A program made the position numbers and the translations under genes. From assembly GCA_026990385.1 (NCBI GenBank), contig JALXDL010000068.1, positions 1-59,591 of the forward strand: a stretch of 59,591 nt of DNA, written 5' to 3'. This document shows, one piece after another, positions 17,266 through 26,287 of the stretch. How positions within the stretch are numbered: the first letter of the stretch is position 1; each line of letters starts with the position of its first letter. The DNA is from DRKI01 sp011051875 (GTDB lineage: Bacteria; Desulfobacterota; Desulfobulbia; Desulfobulbales; Desulfobulbaceae). Below the pieces are notes generated by a model. That model made no database searches. It was not told the DNA's origin and worked only from the letters and a program-made list of their open reading frames with translations.

Positions 17266-18426
17266 ATGGCCAGGCTTCCGACCCGGCACATAATGATCAT
17301 TGCCGGCGAGGCATCCGGTGACATGCACGGGGCCCGCCTGGTGCAGGCCATGCGGGAGCTGGATCCCGGCCTGGACTTCAGCGGCATGGGCGGCCGTGAA
17401 CTGGCCGCGGCCGGAGTGGAGCTGCTCTATGACGCATCGAAGCTGGCCGTGGTGGGCGTGACCGAGGTCCTCGGCCACCTGGGCGACATCCTGGCCGCCC
17501 GCAGAGCCCTGCTCCGGCGTATGCGCGCACGGCGTCCCGGCCTGCTCATCCTCATCGACTATCCCGATTTCAATCTCCTCCTGGCCGCCAGGGCAAAAAA
17601 ACTCGGCATCCCGGTCTTCTATTACATCAGCCCCCAGGTCTGGGCCTGGCGCAGCGGCCGGGTGAAGAAGATAGGCCGGCTCACCGACCGGGTCGGGGTG
17701 ATCCTGCCCTTTGAACAGGAGTTCTATGCCCGCCGCGGCGTGCGGGTTGACTTTGTCGGCCATCCCCTCATGGACGCGGTGCAAACCACCATGTCGCGCG
17801 AGGAATTCCTTGCCCGCCACCGGATCAAACCGGACAGAAAGATCATCGGCCTGCTGCCGGGCAGCCGCCGCCGGGAGATCAGCTCCCTGCTGCCCGACTT
17901 CCTGGCCGCGGCGGAACACCTTGTCCGCGGCAGCAACGAGCAGTACGCCTTTCTCATTCCCCGCGCCTCCACTGTCCCCCCCCGGTTGCTGGACGAACAC
18001 GGCCTTGCCGACTACCGCCAGCGCCTTAGCTGCCAGGTGGTGGATGAAGACCGCTACGACCTCATGGCCGCATGCGATGCGGTGGTGGCCGCCTCGGGCA
18101 CGGTCACCCTGGAGCTGGCCATCCTGGGCACCCCGGCGGTGGTCACCTACCGGGTCTCGCCGCGCACCTACTTCCTGGGCAGACTGCTGGTCCGCCATAT
18201 CGACTGTTTCTCCCTGGTCAACCTGGTGGCGGGACGAAAGGTGGTTCCGGAACTTCTCCAGGACCAGGTGACCCCGGAAAACATTGCCGCCGAGCTGGAG
18301 AAGATGACCGGCAACACAACAATCCGGCGCCGAATCCGGGAGGGGTTGGCCGAGGTGACTGCCCGGCTCGGCGGCCGCGGCGCCTCGCGCCGGGCCGCCC
18401 GCATTGCCCTGGAGACCGCGCGCTGA
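17266..18426 (+). CDS. lpxB: Lipid-A-disaccharide synthase
   Basis: LpxB is a family 19 glycosyltransferase that joins UDP-2,3-diacylglucosamine and lipid X into the lipid A disaccharide at the inner face of the inner membrane. The 386-residue protein shows the N-terminal IIAGEASGDMHGARLV, then IDYPDFNLLLA, YYISPQVWAWR and the C-terminal donor-site region LLPGSRRREI and ASGTVTLELAILGTPAVV. It follows the oxidoreductase gene by ten bases and precedes the protease gene by 137 bases. Confidence 0.96.
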   Translation: MARLPTRHIMIIAGEASGDMHGARLVQAMRELDPGLDFSGMGGRELAAAGVELLYDASKLAVVGVTEVLGHLGDILAARRALLRRMRARRPGLLILIDYPDFNLLLAARAKKLGIPVFYYISPQVWAWRSGRVKKIGRLTDRVGVILPFEQEFYARRGVRVDFVGHPLMDAVQTTMSREEFLARHRIKPDRKIIGLLPGSRRREISSLLPDFLAAAEHLVRGSNEQYAFLIPRASTVPPRLLDEHGLADYRQRLSCQVVDEDRYDLMAACDAVVAASGTVTLELAILGTPAVVTYRVSPRTYFLGRLLVRHIDCFSLVNLVAGRKVVPELLQDQVTPENIAAELEKMTGNTTIRRRIREGLAEVTARLGGRGASRRAARIALETAR

Positions 18427-18563
18427 CTTCCGAAGCGGGAAAAATTCTCACTTTTTCAAAAGTGGCTGTCCATCTTCTGCCCAGCCATGCTATACTTGGA
18501 CAGAAAACCGCATCTGCCGGGCAGTTGACCGCACCTGTTCACACCTGCCAGGAAACCCACCGT

Positions 18564-19454
18564 ATGCACCTGAAATCAAAACACCTCGTACTCATCCTGC
18601 TCTTCCTCACTCTCCTTCTGCCGGCAGGAGCCTTCCCGGCCGATAATGGCACGGAGACGCCCACGGCCAAGGTCCTGGGCGGCACCGATACCCTGCCCGG
18701 CACCTGGCCCTGGATGGCGGCCCTGCTCGATGCCTCCGAGTCCAACCTCTACTATGCCCAGTACTGCGGCGGCGTGCTGGTCGGCGCCAACTGGGTGATG
18801 ACCGCGGCCCACTGCGTGGACTTTGTCAACCCGGGCGACATCGAGGTGGCGGTTGGGGTCCGTGACCTGAATACCTACAGCGGGCCGCGGCTGGCCGTGA
18901 GCACCATTATCGTCCATCCGGACTTCGACTCCACCTGGCTGGTCAACGACATCGCCTTGATCGAACTGGCCGCACCTGCCACTGCCGAACCTGTCACCCT
19001 CTTTTCCGGCAATTCCAGGGACAACACACCGCCCTCCCTGCAGGGCCGCTCAACCACCCTGCTCGGGTGGGGACTCTACAACACCTCCGGCTATCCCTAC
19101 TTTCCCAGTATTCTGCAGCAGGTTGACCTGCCGGTGGTGTCCGGCAGCGCCTGCGCCTCCATCTTCGGCATCGCCCCGGCTGCCTCGCAGATCTGTGCCG
19201 GCTACCCGGCGGGACAGGGGAAGGACGCCTGCCGCGGTGATTCCGGCGGCCCGCTGCTGGTGCGGGTGGACAACCACTGGGTCCATGCCGGCCTGGTCTC
19301 CTATGGCACGGACTGTGTGCGGCAAGGCGGCTTTTACGGCGTCTATACCCGGACATCCTCGTTCATCGACTTCGTCCGGCAGCATGTCCCTGACCTCCGG
19401 GTAACGACAACCATTCCGGCCGGCCTGCCCTGGATCCTGCTGCTCATGCACTGA
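18564..19454 (+). CDS. Secreted trypsin-like serine protease (family S1)
   Basis: This 296-residue protein has a signal peptide (about residues 1-23, LILLFLTLLLPAGAFPA) and an S1 peptidase domain. All three catalytic residues are visible: His in MTAAHC, Asp in NDIALIEL and Ser in CRGDSGGPLL. The activation-site region reads KVLGGTDTLPGTWPWM, as in trypsinogens cleaved before the mature N-terminus. Several paired cysteines suit an exported protein. The last residues, PAGLPWILLLMH, form a short hydrophobic tail of unknown purpose. The domain is more common in eukaryotes and occurs patchily in bacteria. An AGGAAA sequence precedes the ATG by about nine bases. Confidence 0.9.
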   Translation: MHLKSKHLVLILLFLTLLLPAGAFPADNGTETPTAKVLGGTDTLPGTWPWMAALLDASESNLYYAQYCGGVLVGANWVMTAAHCVDFVNPGDIEVAVGVRDLNTYSGPRLAVSTIIVHPDFDSTWLVNDIALIELAAPATAEPVTLFSGNSRDNTPPSLQGRSTTLLGWGLYNTSGYPYFPSILQQVDLPVVSGSACASIFGIAPAASQICAGYPAGQGKDACRGDSGGPLLVRVDNHWVHAGLVSYGTDCVRQGGFYGVYTRTSSFIDFVRQHVPDLRVTTTIPAGLPWILLLMH

Positions 19455-19479
19455 TTCCCGTCCCGTCCGGAAAAACACC

Positions 19480-19806
19480 ATGAAACACGGCAACACAGGA
19501 AACACCGGCTCCCGGCATCCCGACCCGGCCTCCGGGGAGATGATCCGCCTGCCCGTCGACGGCATCCTGGACCTGCATGCCTTTGCTCCCGGCGATGTCA
19601 GACACCTGGTGCCGGACTACCTGGAAGAGTGCCGACGCCGCGGCATCCACCAGGTCCGGATCATCCATGGCAAGGGCACCGGGACCATGCGCCGGACCGT
19701 GCACGCCATCCTGGAGCGCACCGACATCGTCCACAGCTACCGCATCGCCGGCCTGGACGCCGGCTCCTGGGGCGCGACCCTGGTCGACCTGAAGGAGAGA
19801 TCATGA
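19480..19806 (+). CDS. Smr-domain protein
   Basis: The 108-residue protein is a lone Smr domain. LDLHAFAPGDV matches the LDLHG motif except for Ala in place of Gly, and IIHGKGTGTMRRTV is the second Smr motif with HGKGTG. Smr domains bind nucleic acid and some nick or cut RNA or DNA, for example SmrB on mRNA at collided ribosomes and the Smr domain of MutS2. Its stop codon overlaps the start of the GGDEF gene by four bases (ATGA). Confidence 0.88.
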   Translation: MKHGNTGNTGSRHPDPASGEMIRLPVDGILDLHAFAPGDVRHLVPDYLEECRRRGIHQVRIIHGKGTGTMRRTVHAILERTDIVHSYRIAGLDAGSWGATLVDLKERS

Positions 19807-21356
19807 CGGCAGAGCTCCATCGGCATACCCGCACTCACCTCGGCCGCTATCTCTGGGCCACCCTGCTGCCCATCATTCTCTTCTCGATCTCCCTCGCCTT
19901 TCCCCTCTACGACCAGGTGCGCCTCTCCAGGCTGACCCGGCGGGAGCTCCAGGGTGTTGCCACGATCAACCGGCTCTACCTGTGCCTGACCGATCTGCAG
20001 AAAATCAGGGGCCTGACCCAGATGGCACTCTGGGGCACCGAGGGCGTTGAAAAGGAGCTCGTGCGGATCAGGCAGCGATTTCTCGACCGATTCCAGGATC
20101 AGAACTGGCAACGGCAGATTCGCGCCTTTACCATGGAAAACGAGATCCGCATGCTGAAGAGCAACGCGGTCCACCTCTTTCATGTCGATCCGGCGACCAC
20201 GCCCTTCATCGACCTGTTTGGCGAATACAGCAACCTCATATCCGACATTCTCCGCCTCATGCAGCTCGCCGCCGACCGGTCACAACTGATCCTCGATCCC
20301 GAGCTGGACACCTATTACCTGATCGACATCCTGGTCAAACAGATTCCCTATCTTGCCGAAGCCATAGGCAGGTTACGCGGCATGGGCAGCGGTTTCCTGG
20401 CCAAGGGCAGCCTCAGCGAGCAGGAGGCCGAGCAGCTGCAGAGTTTCCACTCGGTTATCGCGGCCCGCATGGAAACCATCCGGGACGAACAGGTGATCCT
20501 GGCCAAGGTCGCCCCGGATCTGACCAGGGAACTCGAGCTTCTGCCGCCGCAACTCGACGAGATCATCGCCACCCTCTGCCAGCAATGCCGGATCATGGAA
20601 GGCAGGCAAGCCGGTTCACGCATGGTTCCCCGGGACTTCTTCCTCCTGGCCACCCAGGCCATCGGCCAGCTCTCGCCACCCTACCGGGAGGCTGTCTTCC
20701 TGCTTGATTCCCGGCTCCGACAACGGCAGAGCCGGCACATCTGGAAGGGCAGTGTTATCTTCCTCGGCAGCGCCATCGCCATCCTGCTCATGCTCTACTT
20801 CAACCGCTCTTTCTATATCAGAAACCTGCAACTGCAGAAGCAGCTCTCGGAACTGTCCATCACCGACCCGCTCACCGGCCTCCACAACCGGCGCCACCTC
20901 CATGCCGTCTTTCCAACCCGGCTCCGGCATGCCCTCCGCCACGGGGAACGCCTCTTCCTGGGCTTCCTGGACATTGATCACTTCAAGCGCTACAACGATA
21001 TCTATGGCCATACCGAGGGAGACAGGGTTCTGCAGCAGATCGCCTCGACCATGAACAGGACCCTGCGACGGGCGGAAGACTACTGTTTCCGCATCGGCGG
21101 CGAGGAATTCTGCATCCTGTTCACCGAGCAGGACATAAAGGGAGCAAAAGCGATGGCGGACCGGCTGCGCCGGAGCCTGGAGCAGCAACGGATCCCGCAC
21201 GAGGGCAATATTCCCTGGGGCATCGTCACCATGTCACTGGGACTTATCGAAGTGCCGGAGGAACCGGACTGTGATCTGGCAGAACTGATGAACAGGGCGG
21301 ACCAGGCCCTCTACGCGGCAAAGAACAAGGGAAGGAACCGCTACGAGACCGGTTGA
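19803..21356 (+). CDS. Membrane-bound diguanylate cyclase
   Basis: The 517-residue protein has a hydrophobic segment at about residues 16-37, a long helical periplasmic sensor region, a second hydrophobic segment at about 315-335 and a C-terminal GGDEF domain. The active-site motif is GGEEF, and an inhibitory c-di-GMP site (RxxD, here RAED) lies five residues before it, so the cyclase should be both active and product-inhibited. It makes c-di-GMP from two GTP. The sensor region is reminiscent of nitrate/methyl-accepting helical bundles, but I cannot name its ligand. The gene overlaps the Smr gene by four bases. Confidence 0.9.
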   Translation: MTAELHRHTRTHLGRYLWATLLPIILFSISLAFPLYDQVRLSRLTRRELQGVATINRLYLCLTDLQKIRGLTQMALWGTEGVEKELVRIRQRFLDRFQDQNWQRQIRAFTMENEIRMLKSNAVHLFHVDPATTPFIDLFGEYSNLISDILRLMQLAADRSQLILDPELDTYYLIDILVKQIPYLAEAIGRLRGMGSGFLAKGSLSEQEAEQLQSFHSVIAARMETIRDEQVILAKVAPDLTRELELLPPQLDEIIATLCQQCRIMEGRQAGSRMVPRDFFLLATQAIGQLSPPYREAVFLLDSRLRQRQSRHIWKGSVIFLGSAIAILLMLYFNRSFYIRNLQLQKQLSELSITDPLTGLHNRRHLHAVFPTRLRHALRHGERLFLGFLDIDHFKRYNDIYGHTEGDRVLQQIASTMNRTLRRAEDYCFRIGGEEFCILFTEQDIKGAKAMADRLRRSLEQQRIPHEGNIPWGIVTMSLGLIEVPEEPDCDLAELMNRADQALYAAKNKGRNRYETG

Positions 21357-21382
21357 ACCGGTGGGAATACGCAACCGTCCAC

Positions 21383-21436
21383 CGGGGTGCGATCACCTTG
21401 GCGTTATCTCCAGGGTGTAACCGGTTACCAGTGCTC
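21383..21436 (+). repeat. Dispersed intergenic repeat, copy A
   Basis: About 54 bases just after the GGDEF gene resemble a stretch at 46662-46715: both read GGGTGC, ATCACC, TGG, TTATC, TGTAA and a GG-TAC block in the same order, with roughly three quarters of positions shared by eye. Both lie directly downstream of a gene. The match has not been computed. Confidence 0.45.
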
Positions 21437-21622
21437 CATATCCATTCGGGCAGGCCGCGGAGGCCATTTCCGGTACAACGGCCTTACGGTCGCCGGGCAT
21501 CGGGCATCGGGAGACTCAGCACCCGCCCCCCTTCTCCCGGTCATCCCGGCCGCAGACAGGGCTGCCGGATATGCCCGTACAGAGCGTGCGGCATACCTGC
21601 ACTGCGGCGGCGCACAGCGCTG

Positions 21623-22147
21623 TCAGGAGGGATCGTTGCCAGGGGCCACGGCAGGCTGCATGGGCTCCACCAGGCCGTGCTCCGCGGCGAGCTGGCGGAC
21701 CGTGGTCATGAAGGTGGATGGCAGGGGCAGGGGACGCTCCTCCTGGAGAATGCCAAGGGCCCTGGCCATGAGCAGGCTGGGAATGGAATGGATCCCTTCC
21801 TGGTTGTCACAGATGGTCTGCATGCGCAGGGCGTCGGTGAGATGCGGGGCCAGGTGGGAACAGCGGCCTGCCAGGCCACGCAGTTCCTCTTCCACCAGCT
21901 CCCGGTTCTGCCGGGCAAAGTCGGCCACTGCGGGATCCGAAGGGTGTGAACCAAACAGGTTGTTGACTACTGCGCCGGCCAGCCTGGTATGCTGTTCGCC
22001 GGTCCAGTCCTGGTAACGGCATGAAATGTTGTTCTTCAGGGTCCGGAAGAGGATCATCTGGACCATGAACACGGCCTCGCGCATCACCGGGATGATCCGG
22101 GAATCGATACGTTCTTCCTCCTGCCGATTCTCTGTCGTGCTGTTCAC
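21623..22147 (-). CDS. Conserved-looking hypothetical protein
   Basis: I do not recognise this 174-residue protein. It is predicted mostly helical, with no signal peptide or membrane segment, and has an acidic, charged N-terminus followed by blocks such as MVQMILFRTLKNNI and CDNQEGIHSIPSLLMARALG. Codon use matches the neighbours. The GTG start at 22147 overlaps the stop codon of the DUF493 gene by four bases, so the two are a coupled pair, which supports it as a real gene. The 266 bases between its stop and the GGDEF gene hold repeat copy A and nothing else I can name. Confidence 0.7.
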   Translation of the reverse strand: MNSTTENRQEEERIDSRIIPVMREAVFMVQMILFRTLKNNISCRYQDWTGEQHTRLAGAVVNNLFGSHPSDPAVADFARQNRELVEEELRGLAGRCSHLAPHLTDALRMQTICDNQEGIHSIPSLLMARALGILQEERPLPLPSTFMTTVRQLAAEHGLVEPMQPAVAPGNDPS

Positions 22148-22422
22148 AGGATCACCTTGACCGCCGGATGCTCCCCCAGAACCTCGTAGAGACGCAGCCG
22201 GTTGAAATCGCTGTACACCGTGACCTCCAGATTCAGGCTGATGTAGCGACCGCCGCTGCTGACGCGCGAATCGCTGACACTGTAGGGCGCATCCCCCAGG
22301 TGGAGGGCAATGGCCTCGCACAGCGCCTTCCTGTCTGTTCCGATCACCTTGTACTGCCAGACACAGGGATAATCGATCTCCGGCCGGCAACCGGCCGGAA
22401 ACTGCATGGGTACCTTTTCCAT
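22144..22422 (-). CDS. DUF493 / YbeD-family protein
   Basis: The 92-residue protein matches the small DUF493 family (E. coli YbeD): a ferredoxin-like alpha/beta fold with IDYPCVWQYKVIG at the start, then SSGGRYISLNLEVTVYSDFN. The E. coli member is linked to regulation of lipoate metabolism by its gene position, but the function in other bacteria is open. An AGAGG box lies five bases before the ATG. The gene is first of a two-gene unit with the hypothetical protein downstream. Confidence 0.82.
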   Translation of the reverse strand: MEKVPMQFPAGCRPEIDYPCVWQYKVIGTDRKALCEAIALHLGDAPYSVSDSRVSSGGRYISLNLEVTVYSDFNRLRLYEVLGEHPAVKVIL

Positions 22423-22603
22423 AGAAGCCTCTTATAGCGCATGTTCACAACCATGACAACCCGTGAGTTGTCCCGGGCCAGGGCTTCGATGGCTGCTGTT
22501 GCATCGGATTGCGGGCAAAACCCGGATTAGGTATTCCTCTTTCAGGGACTGCAATGCTATAGTAGAAGCATCATACCACCCTGGATCTTTTCTGGAGAGC
22601 CCC

Positions 22604-23515
22604 ATGATCAAACGAGCCCTTGTCGCCGCCGGCCCGTCCGTTCTGCCCCGTTTCTGCAAAGGAGGCGGCACGGACTTCGAGTTCTTCTGTACGGAAACCG
22701 CTGCCGACGCCCTGGCCGCCCTTGGCGGGTCGGACCTGTTCAGCGTCCTCCTCTCCACCATGACCCTGCCCGACATGACCTGCGGCGAGTACCTGGACCA
22801 GGCGGCAAAGATATCCAGGGCCAGCAGGATCCTGCTGGTGGAGGAGGACGAAAGCGCCGCGGCCATGGAGCTGGCCAACCGGCACGGCATCTTCCGCCTG
22901 CTGCCGGCGGCCTGCGACGACGAGATGCTGGCCACGGCCCTCAACGATGCAGCCCGCCAGTTCTGCCTGGTGGTGCGCGAACGGCAGATGCGGGAGAAAA
23001 TCAAAAAACTCTCACCCACCGACGCCCTGACCGGCTGCTACACCCCGGGGTACCTCCGGGAGCGCCTGACCACGGAACTGCACCGCTCGGTGCGCTACTC
23101 CCACTACCTGTCTGTCATCTTCTGCGACATCGACCGGCTGAAGGAGATCAACGACAGCCACGGCTACCGGACCGGCGACCAGGTGCTGACCGGGTTCGCC
23201 CAGGCCGCCATGCAGGTGATCCGGGAAGGGGTTGACTGGATCACCCGCTGGGATGAGGACGCGTTTATCATCGTCCTGCCCGAGACTCCGATCCGGGGGG
23301 CGGGCATCGTAGCCGAGCGGCTGCGTGGCCTGCTGGCCGGGCTCGATATCCGCGAACATGACCGGCCGGTCCGGGTGACGGCCAGTTTCGGTGTCTCGGG
23401 ATTTGCACCCGAGATACCGGAGCGCAACAGCAGGGTCAAGGAGCTGCTGACCATTGCCGGCCGCTGCCTGAGCCAGGCCAAGGCCGGGGGCAACAGGGTG
23501 CTCTGCTGCCCCTGA
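22604..23515 (+). CDS. Degenerate receiver plus degenerate GGDEF-domain protein
   Basis: The 303-residue protein has a receiver-like N-terminal half and a GGDEF-like C-terminal half (DALTGCYTPGYLRERL, then FCDIDRLKEINDSHGYRTGDQ). Both active sites look altered. The expected phospho-acceptor position reads SVLLSTMTLP, with Ser where Asp is usual. The GGDEF motif is replaced by WDEDAF, so both glycines are lost. It is therefore more likely a c-di-GMP binding or scaffold protein, or uses another nucleotide, than a normal cyclase. GGAGAG precedes the ATG by about five bases. It converges on the TM2 gene with only ten bases between. Confidence 0.85.
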   Translation: MIKRALVAAGPSVLPRFCKGGGTDFEFFCTETAADALAALGGSDLFSVLLSTMTLPDMTCGEYLDQAAKISRASRILLVEEDESAAAMELANRHGIFRLLPAACDDEMLATALNDAARQFCLVVRERQMREKIKKLSPTDALTGCYTPGYLRERLTTELHRSVRYSHYLSVIFCDIDRLKEINDSHGYRTGDQVLTGFAQAAMQVIREGVDWITRWDEDAFIIVLPETPIRGAGIVAERLRGLLAGLDIREHDRPVRVTASFGVSGFAPEIPERNSRVKELLTIAGRCLSQAKAGGNRVLCCP

Positions 23516-23525
23516 CAGCCATCGC

Positions 23526-23927
23526 CTATCTCCCGGCCATGCCGTTGATCAGGGTTACCTGGTCATTGAGGGTCCAGAGGTCATAGATGTAGCCCAGCCC
23601 GAACAGACCGCCGGTCAGGAGGTAGATGATTCCCGATATCCACTTGCCCAGGTACATCCGGTGGACCCCGAAGATACCGAGAAAAACCAGCAGCAGCCAG
23701 GCCAGGTCGTAGTCGATGGGGCCGGGCGTATACCGGATCTCCGCCTGCCGCTCCATGGAGGGGATCAGGAAGAGATCCACGATCCAGCCGATGAGGAACA
23801 GTCCCAGGGTAAAGAAGTAGATCGTGCCCGAGATCGGCTTGCCATAGTAGAACCGGTGCGCGCCGAGGAAACCGAAGATCCAGAGGATGTATCCTATGGT
23901 CAGGCTGTGGGTACGTTGTTCTTCCAT
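23526..23927 (-). CDS. TM2-domain membrane protein
   Basis: The 133-residue protein contains two copies of the TM2 motif: WIFGFLGAHRFYYGKPISG and LVFLGIFGVHRMYLGKWISG, each followed by a second hydrophobic segment, giving four membrane segments. TM2 proteins are widespread small membrane proteins with no agreed function. The ATG at 23927 has AGGAG eight bases upstream and lies 28 bases inside the end of the NagZ-like gene, so translation is probably coupled. Confidence 0.87.
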   Translation of the reverse strand: MEEQRTHSLTIGYILWIFGFLGAHRFYYGKPISGTIYFFTLGLFLIGWIVDLFLIPSMERQAEIRYTPGPIDYDLAWLLLVFLGIFGVHRMYLGKWISGIIYLLTGGLFGLGYIYDLWTLNDQVTLINGMAGR

Positions 23928-24949
23928 GGCAGTTCTCCTGCGATTTTCCTTTTCAGGGCCCTGATACGCCCGATAGAGGCCTCCACTCTTTCCGCCCGGA
24001 CCCTGCCGTCGGCAAGCAACGCTGCCACGGCCCGGATCCCCTCCTCCACCACCCCGGCCTGACGGACCAGGTTGTTGCCCACGATCATCAGGTCCACCCC
24101 TGCCTGCACGGCCATGGCCACGGCCTCGGCAAAACCCCACCGGTCGGTGATGGCCCGCATCTGCAGGTCATCGCTGATGACGACCCCGGCAAAACCGAGC
24201 TGCCGGCGCAGAAGGTCACCGATGATCCGGGCCGACAGGGTGGCCGGCAGACCGCCGGGGTCAAGACGGCGCTGCACCACGTGGGCGGTCATTACCGCAT
24301 CGGCCAGTCCCTCCCGGATCAGGACGCGGAACGGTTCCAGTTCCCTGGCCTGCCAGCGGTCCGTGCTGTCGACAAAACCCAGGTGCGAATCCGCGCCCGC
24401 GCTGCCGTGACCGGGAAAATGCTTGAGGCAGCAACCGACCCCGTGCTCGTGATGGGCCAGGACAAAGGTCCGGGCGTGGCGCGCCACCTGGTCGGGATCC
24501 GGCCCGAAGCTACGCCCGAACCTGGAGATGACCGGGTTGTCGGGGTTGAGATCCAGGTCGACCACGGGCGCCAGGTTCAGATTGATGCCGCATTCGGCCA
24601 GGGATGCCGCCATGCGCGCGGCCTGCCGGCCGGTCTCTGCCGGCGTCAGCCCGCCCAGCTCGCGAGCCCCGGTCATGGCCGGAAAACCGGCATCCGGTTT
24701 GAGCCGGCAGACGCGTCCGCCCTCCTGGTCCACGCCAATGAGCAGCCTGTCCCGGGCACAGGCCTGCAGGGCCCGGGTCAATTCCCGCAGCTGTTCCGGA
24801 TCCCGGATATTCTGCACCGCACCGTCCACGTTGCGGTCAAAGAGGATCACCCCGCCAAGGCCCGACCCGGCAATGGCCCGGCACACCGGGTGACTGTCGT
24901 CCACGGTGCAGCCGTCAAAGCCGACCATGAACATCTGGCCGATATCCAT
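23900..24949 (-). CDS. nagZ: Glycoside hydrolase family 3, NagZ-like beta-N-acetylhexosaminidase
   Basis: This protein of about 349 residues is a single-domain family 3 hydrolase. GVDQEGGRVCRL, LNLAPVVDLDLNP, KHFPGHG with the NagZ-type loop GSAGADSH, and the nucleophile region VISDDLQM are all present. NagZ removes GlcNAc from 1,6-anhydroMurNAc-peptides in cell-wall recycling, in the cytoplasm; no signal peptide is seen. Starts at 24949 (ATG), 24958 (GTG) and 24961 (ATG, overlapping the upstream stop codon) are all possible. It sits between a DUF401 transporter gene and the TM2 gene, as one operon. Confidence 0.9.
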   Translation of the reverse strand: MDIGQMFMVGFDGCTVDDSHPVCRAIAGSGLGGVILFDRNVDGAVQNIRDPEQLRELTRALQACARDRLLIGVDQEGGRVCRLKPDAGFPAMTGARELGGLTPAETGRQAARMAASLAECGINLNLAPVVDLDLNPDNPVISRFGRSFGPDPDQVARHARTFVLAHHEHGVGCCLKHFPGHGSAGADSHLGFVDSTDRWQARELEPFRVLIREGLADAVMTAHVVQRRLDPGGLPATLSARIIGDLLRRQLGFAGVVISDDLQMRAITDRWGFAEAVAMAVQAGVDLMIVGNNLVRQAGVVEEGIRAVAALLADGRVRAERVEASIGRIRALKRKIAGELPWKNNVPTA

Positions 24950-24954
24950 CCTGT

Positions 24955-26265
24955 TCACCATCCTGCCAGGCGGAGAAAAACATGCAGGGCCACGCCCCAG
25001 GCCATGATCACCAGGACGCAGGGTACCAGGTAATGGTAGGTGTCGGCAAGGGATGTGTAAAAATACCTCCTGGTCAGGACATAGCAGAGATGGACCGGCG
25101 AGAGCATCATGCCGGCGTACCCCATGCTGAAGGCCAGGACCAGGGCCGCTCCCTCGCCGAGGGTGGGGTCGGCGGCGGCAAGGCCCACCACCAGCGGAAA
25201 GGCCGGCCCACCGAACCCGATGGCCAGGCCGGTCACCAGGCCGGCGAGAAAGGGCAGAAAGGCAATGATGATCTCCACCGGGATATGGGAGGCGCCGAGC
25301 TGCCGGCCCGCGGCAGGCAGAAGCTCCGAGGCCTCCAGCATGCCCTGGAAGAGCATGACGCCGGCCAGGGTAAAGATCACACCCGCGGTCTTGGCCGTAA
25401 ACAGCCTGGCAAAGGGGCGATGGCAGCCTTCCTCCCTGCCCCGGCCGGCGATGAGAAGCAGGGCGGCCAGCAGGCCGGCCAGCATGGCGAGCAGCTTGGC
25501 CGTGGTGGGCGAGGCCGGGGGAAACAGCCGCGCCACTGCCCCGGGCAGGAGAAGGGTGGAAAGAACTATGATCAGGATGGGGACAAGTACGCCGAGCAGG
25601 TCCCTGCCCGCCGGCGCCCCGGCCCCTGCCGCATCCCGAAGAAGCGGGAGATGGCGCCTGAGCAGAAAAAACCAGCCTGCGCCGATGCTGACCACGGTGA
25701 ACGGCGCCTGGAGCAGGAAAAAATGCCAGGTGGAAAGGTTGAAGATGGAAAGGCTGACAATGACCACCGGGTAGAGCGGCCACCAGTACTCGAGCACATG
25801 GCGGAACCAGTAGTTGACCGAGGCCTTCCAGGCCGCCGGCAGGTCCCGGTCCCGCAGGGTTTCGCCCACCAGGGGCGCGGAGAACAGGGCACCGCCGGGC
25901 ATGGGGACCAGGCCGATGGTGGCCGGGATCAGGACCAGGCCCAGGGCCCGGCCGTTACGCCCTCCGAGACGGCGGGCCGCGGCCAGGATGGCCTGCGCAT
26001 TGCGCTCCGAGGACATGAAGTGGCCGAACTCGAGGATCAGGGTGATATTGATGAGCAGGAGCCACAACTCGGGCGCGGCCAGGGCATGGCCCAGGTCGCC
26101 GCTGACCGTGGTCACGGGCCTGCCCGCCCAGAGATCTATCCCCAGTCCGCCGGTGAGCAGGGCGACCCCCAGGGGCAGGCCGGTCCTGTTGAGGAGAAGG
26201 ATGAACAGGAAGACGGACAGGATCTTGACCACCGGTGACAGGGACAGAAGCAAGGAGAGGATCAT
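24955..26265 (-). CDS. DUF401-family integral membrane protein (probable transporter)
   Basis: The 436-residue protein has about eleven hydrophobic segments and resembles the DUF401 group of the ion-transporter superfamily. The motif GLVPMPGGALFSAP in the first half is characteristic, and GLATGIGF-like glycine-rich turns recur in the second half (GLVTGLAIGFGGPAF). The substrate is unknown; related families move carboxylates or anions. It is the first gene of the minus-strand unit with the NagZ-like and TM2 genes, which hints at a link with cell-wall sugar recycling, but only by position. Confidence 0.82.
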   Translation of the reverse strand: MILSLLLSLSPVVKILSVFLFILLLNRTGLPLGVALLTGGLGIDLWAGRPVTTVSGDLGHALAAPELWLLLINITLILEFGHFMSSERNAQAILAAARRLGGRNGRALGLVLIPATIGLVPMPGGALFSAPLVGETLRDRDLPAAWKASVNYWFRHVLEYWWPLYPVVIVSLSIFNLSTWHFFLLQAPFTVVSIGAGWFFLLRRHLPLLRDAAGAGAPAGRDLLGVLVPILIIVLSTLLLPGAVARLFPPASPTTAKLLAMLAGLLAALLLIAGRGREEGCHRPFARLFTAKTAGVIFTLAGVMLFQGMLEASELLPAAGRQLGASHIPVEIIIAFLPFLAGLVTGLAIGFGGPAFPLVVGLAAADPTLGEGAALVLAFSMGYAGMMLSPVHLCYVLTRRYFYTSLADTYHYLVPCVLVIMAWGVALHVFLRLAGW

Positions 26266-26287
26266 GCCGTCCCTGTCACATTTCCGA

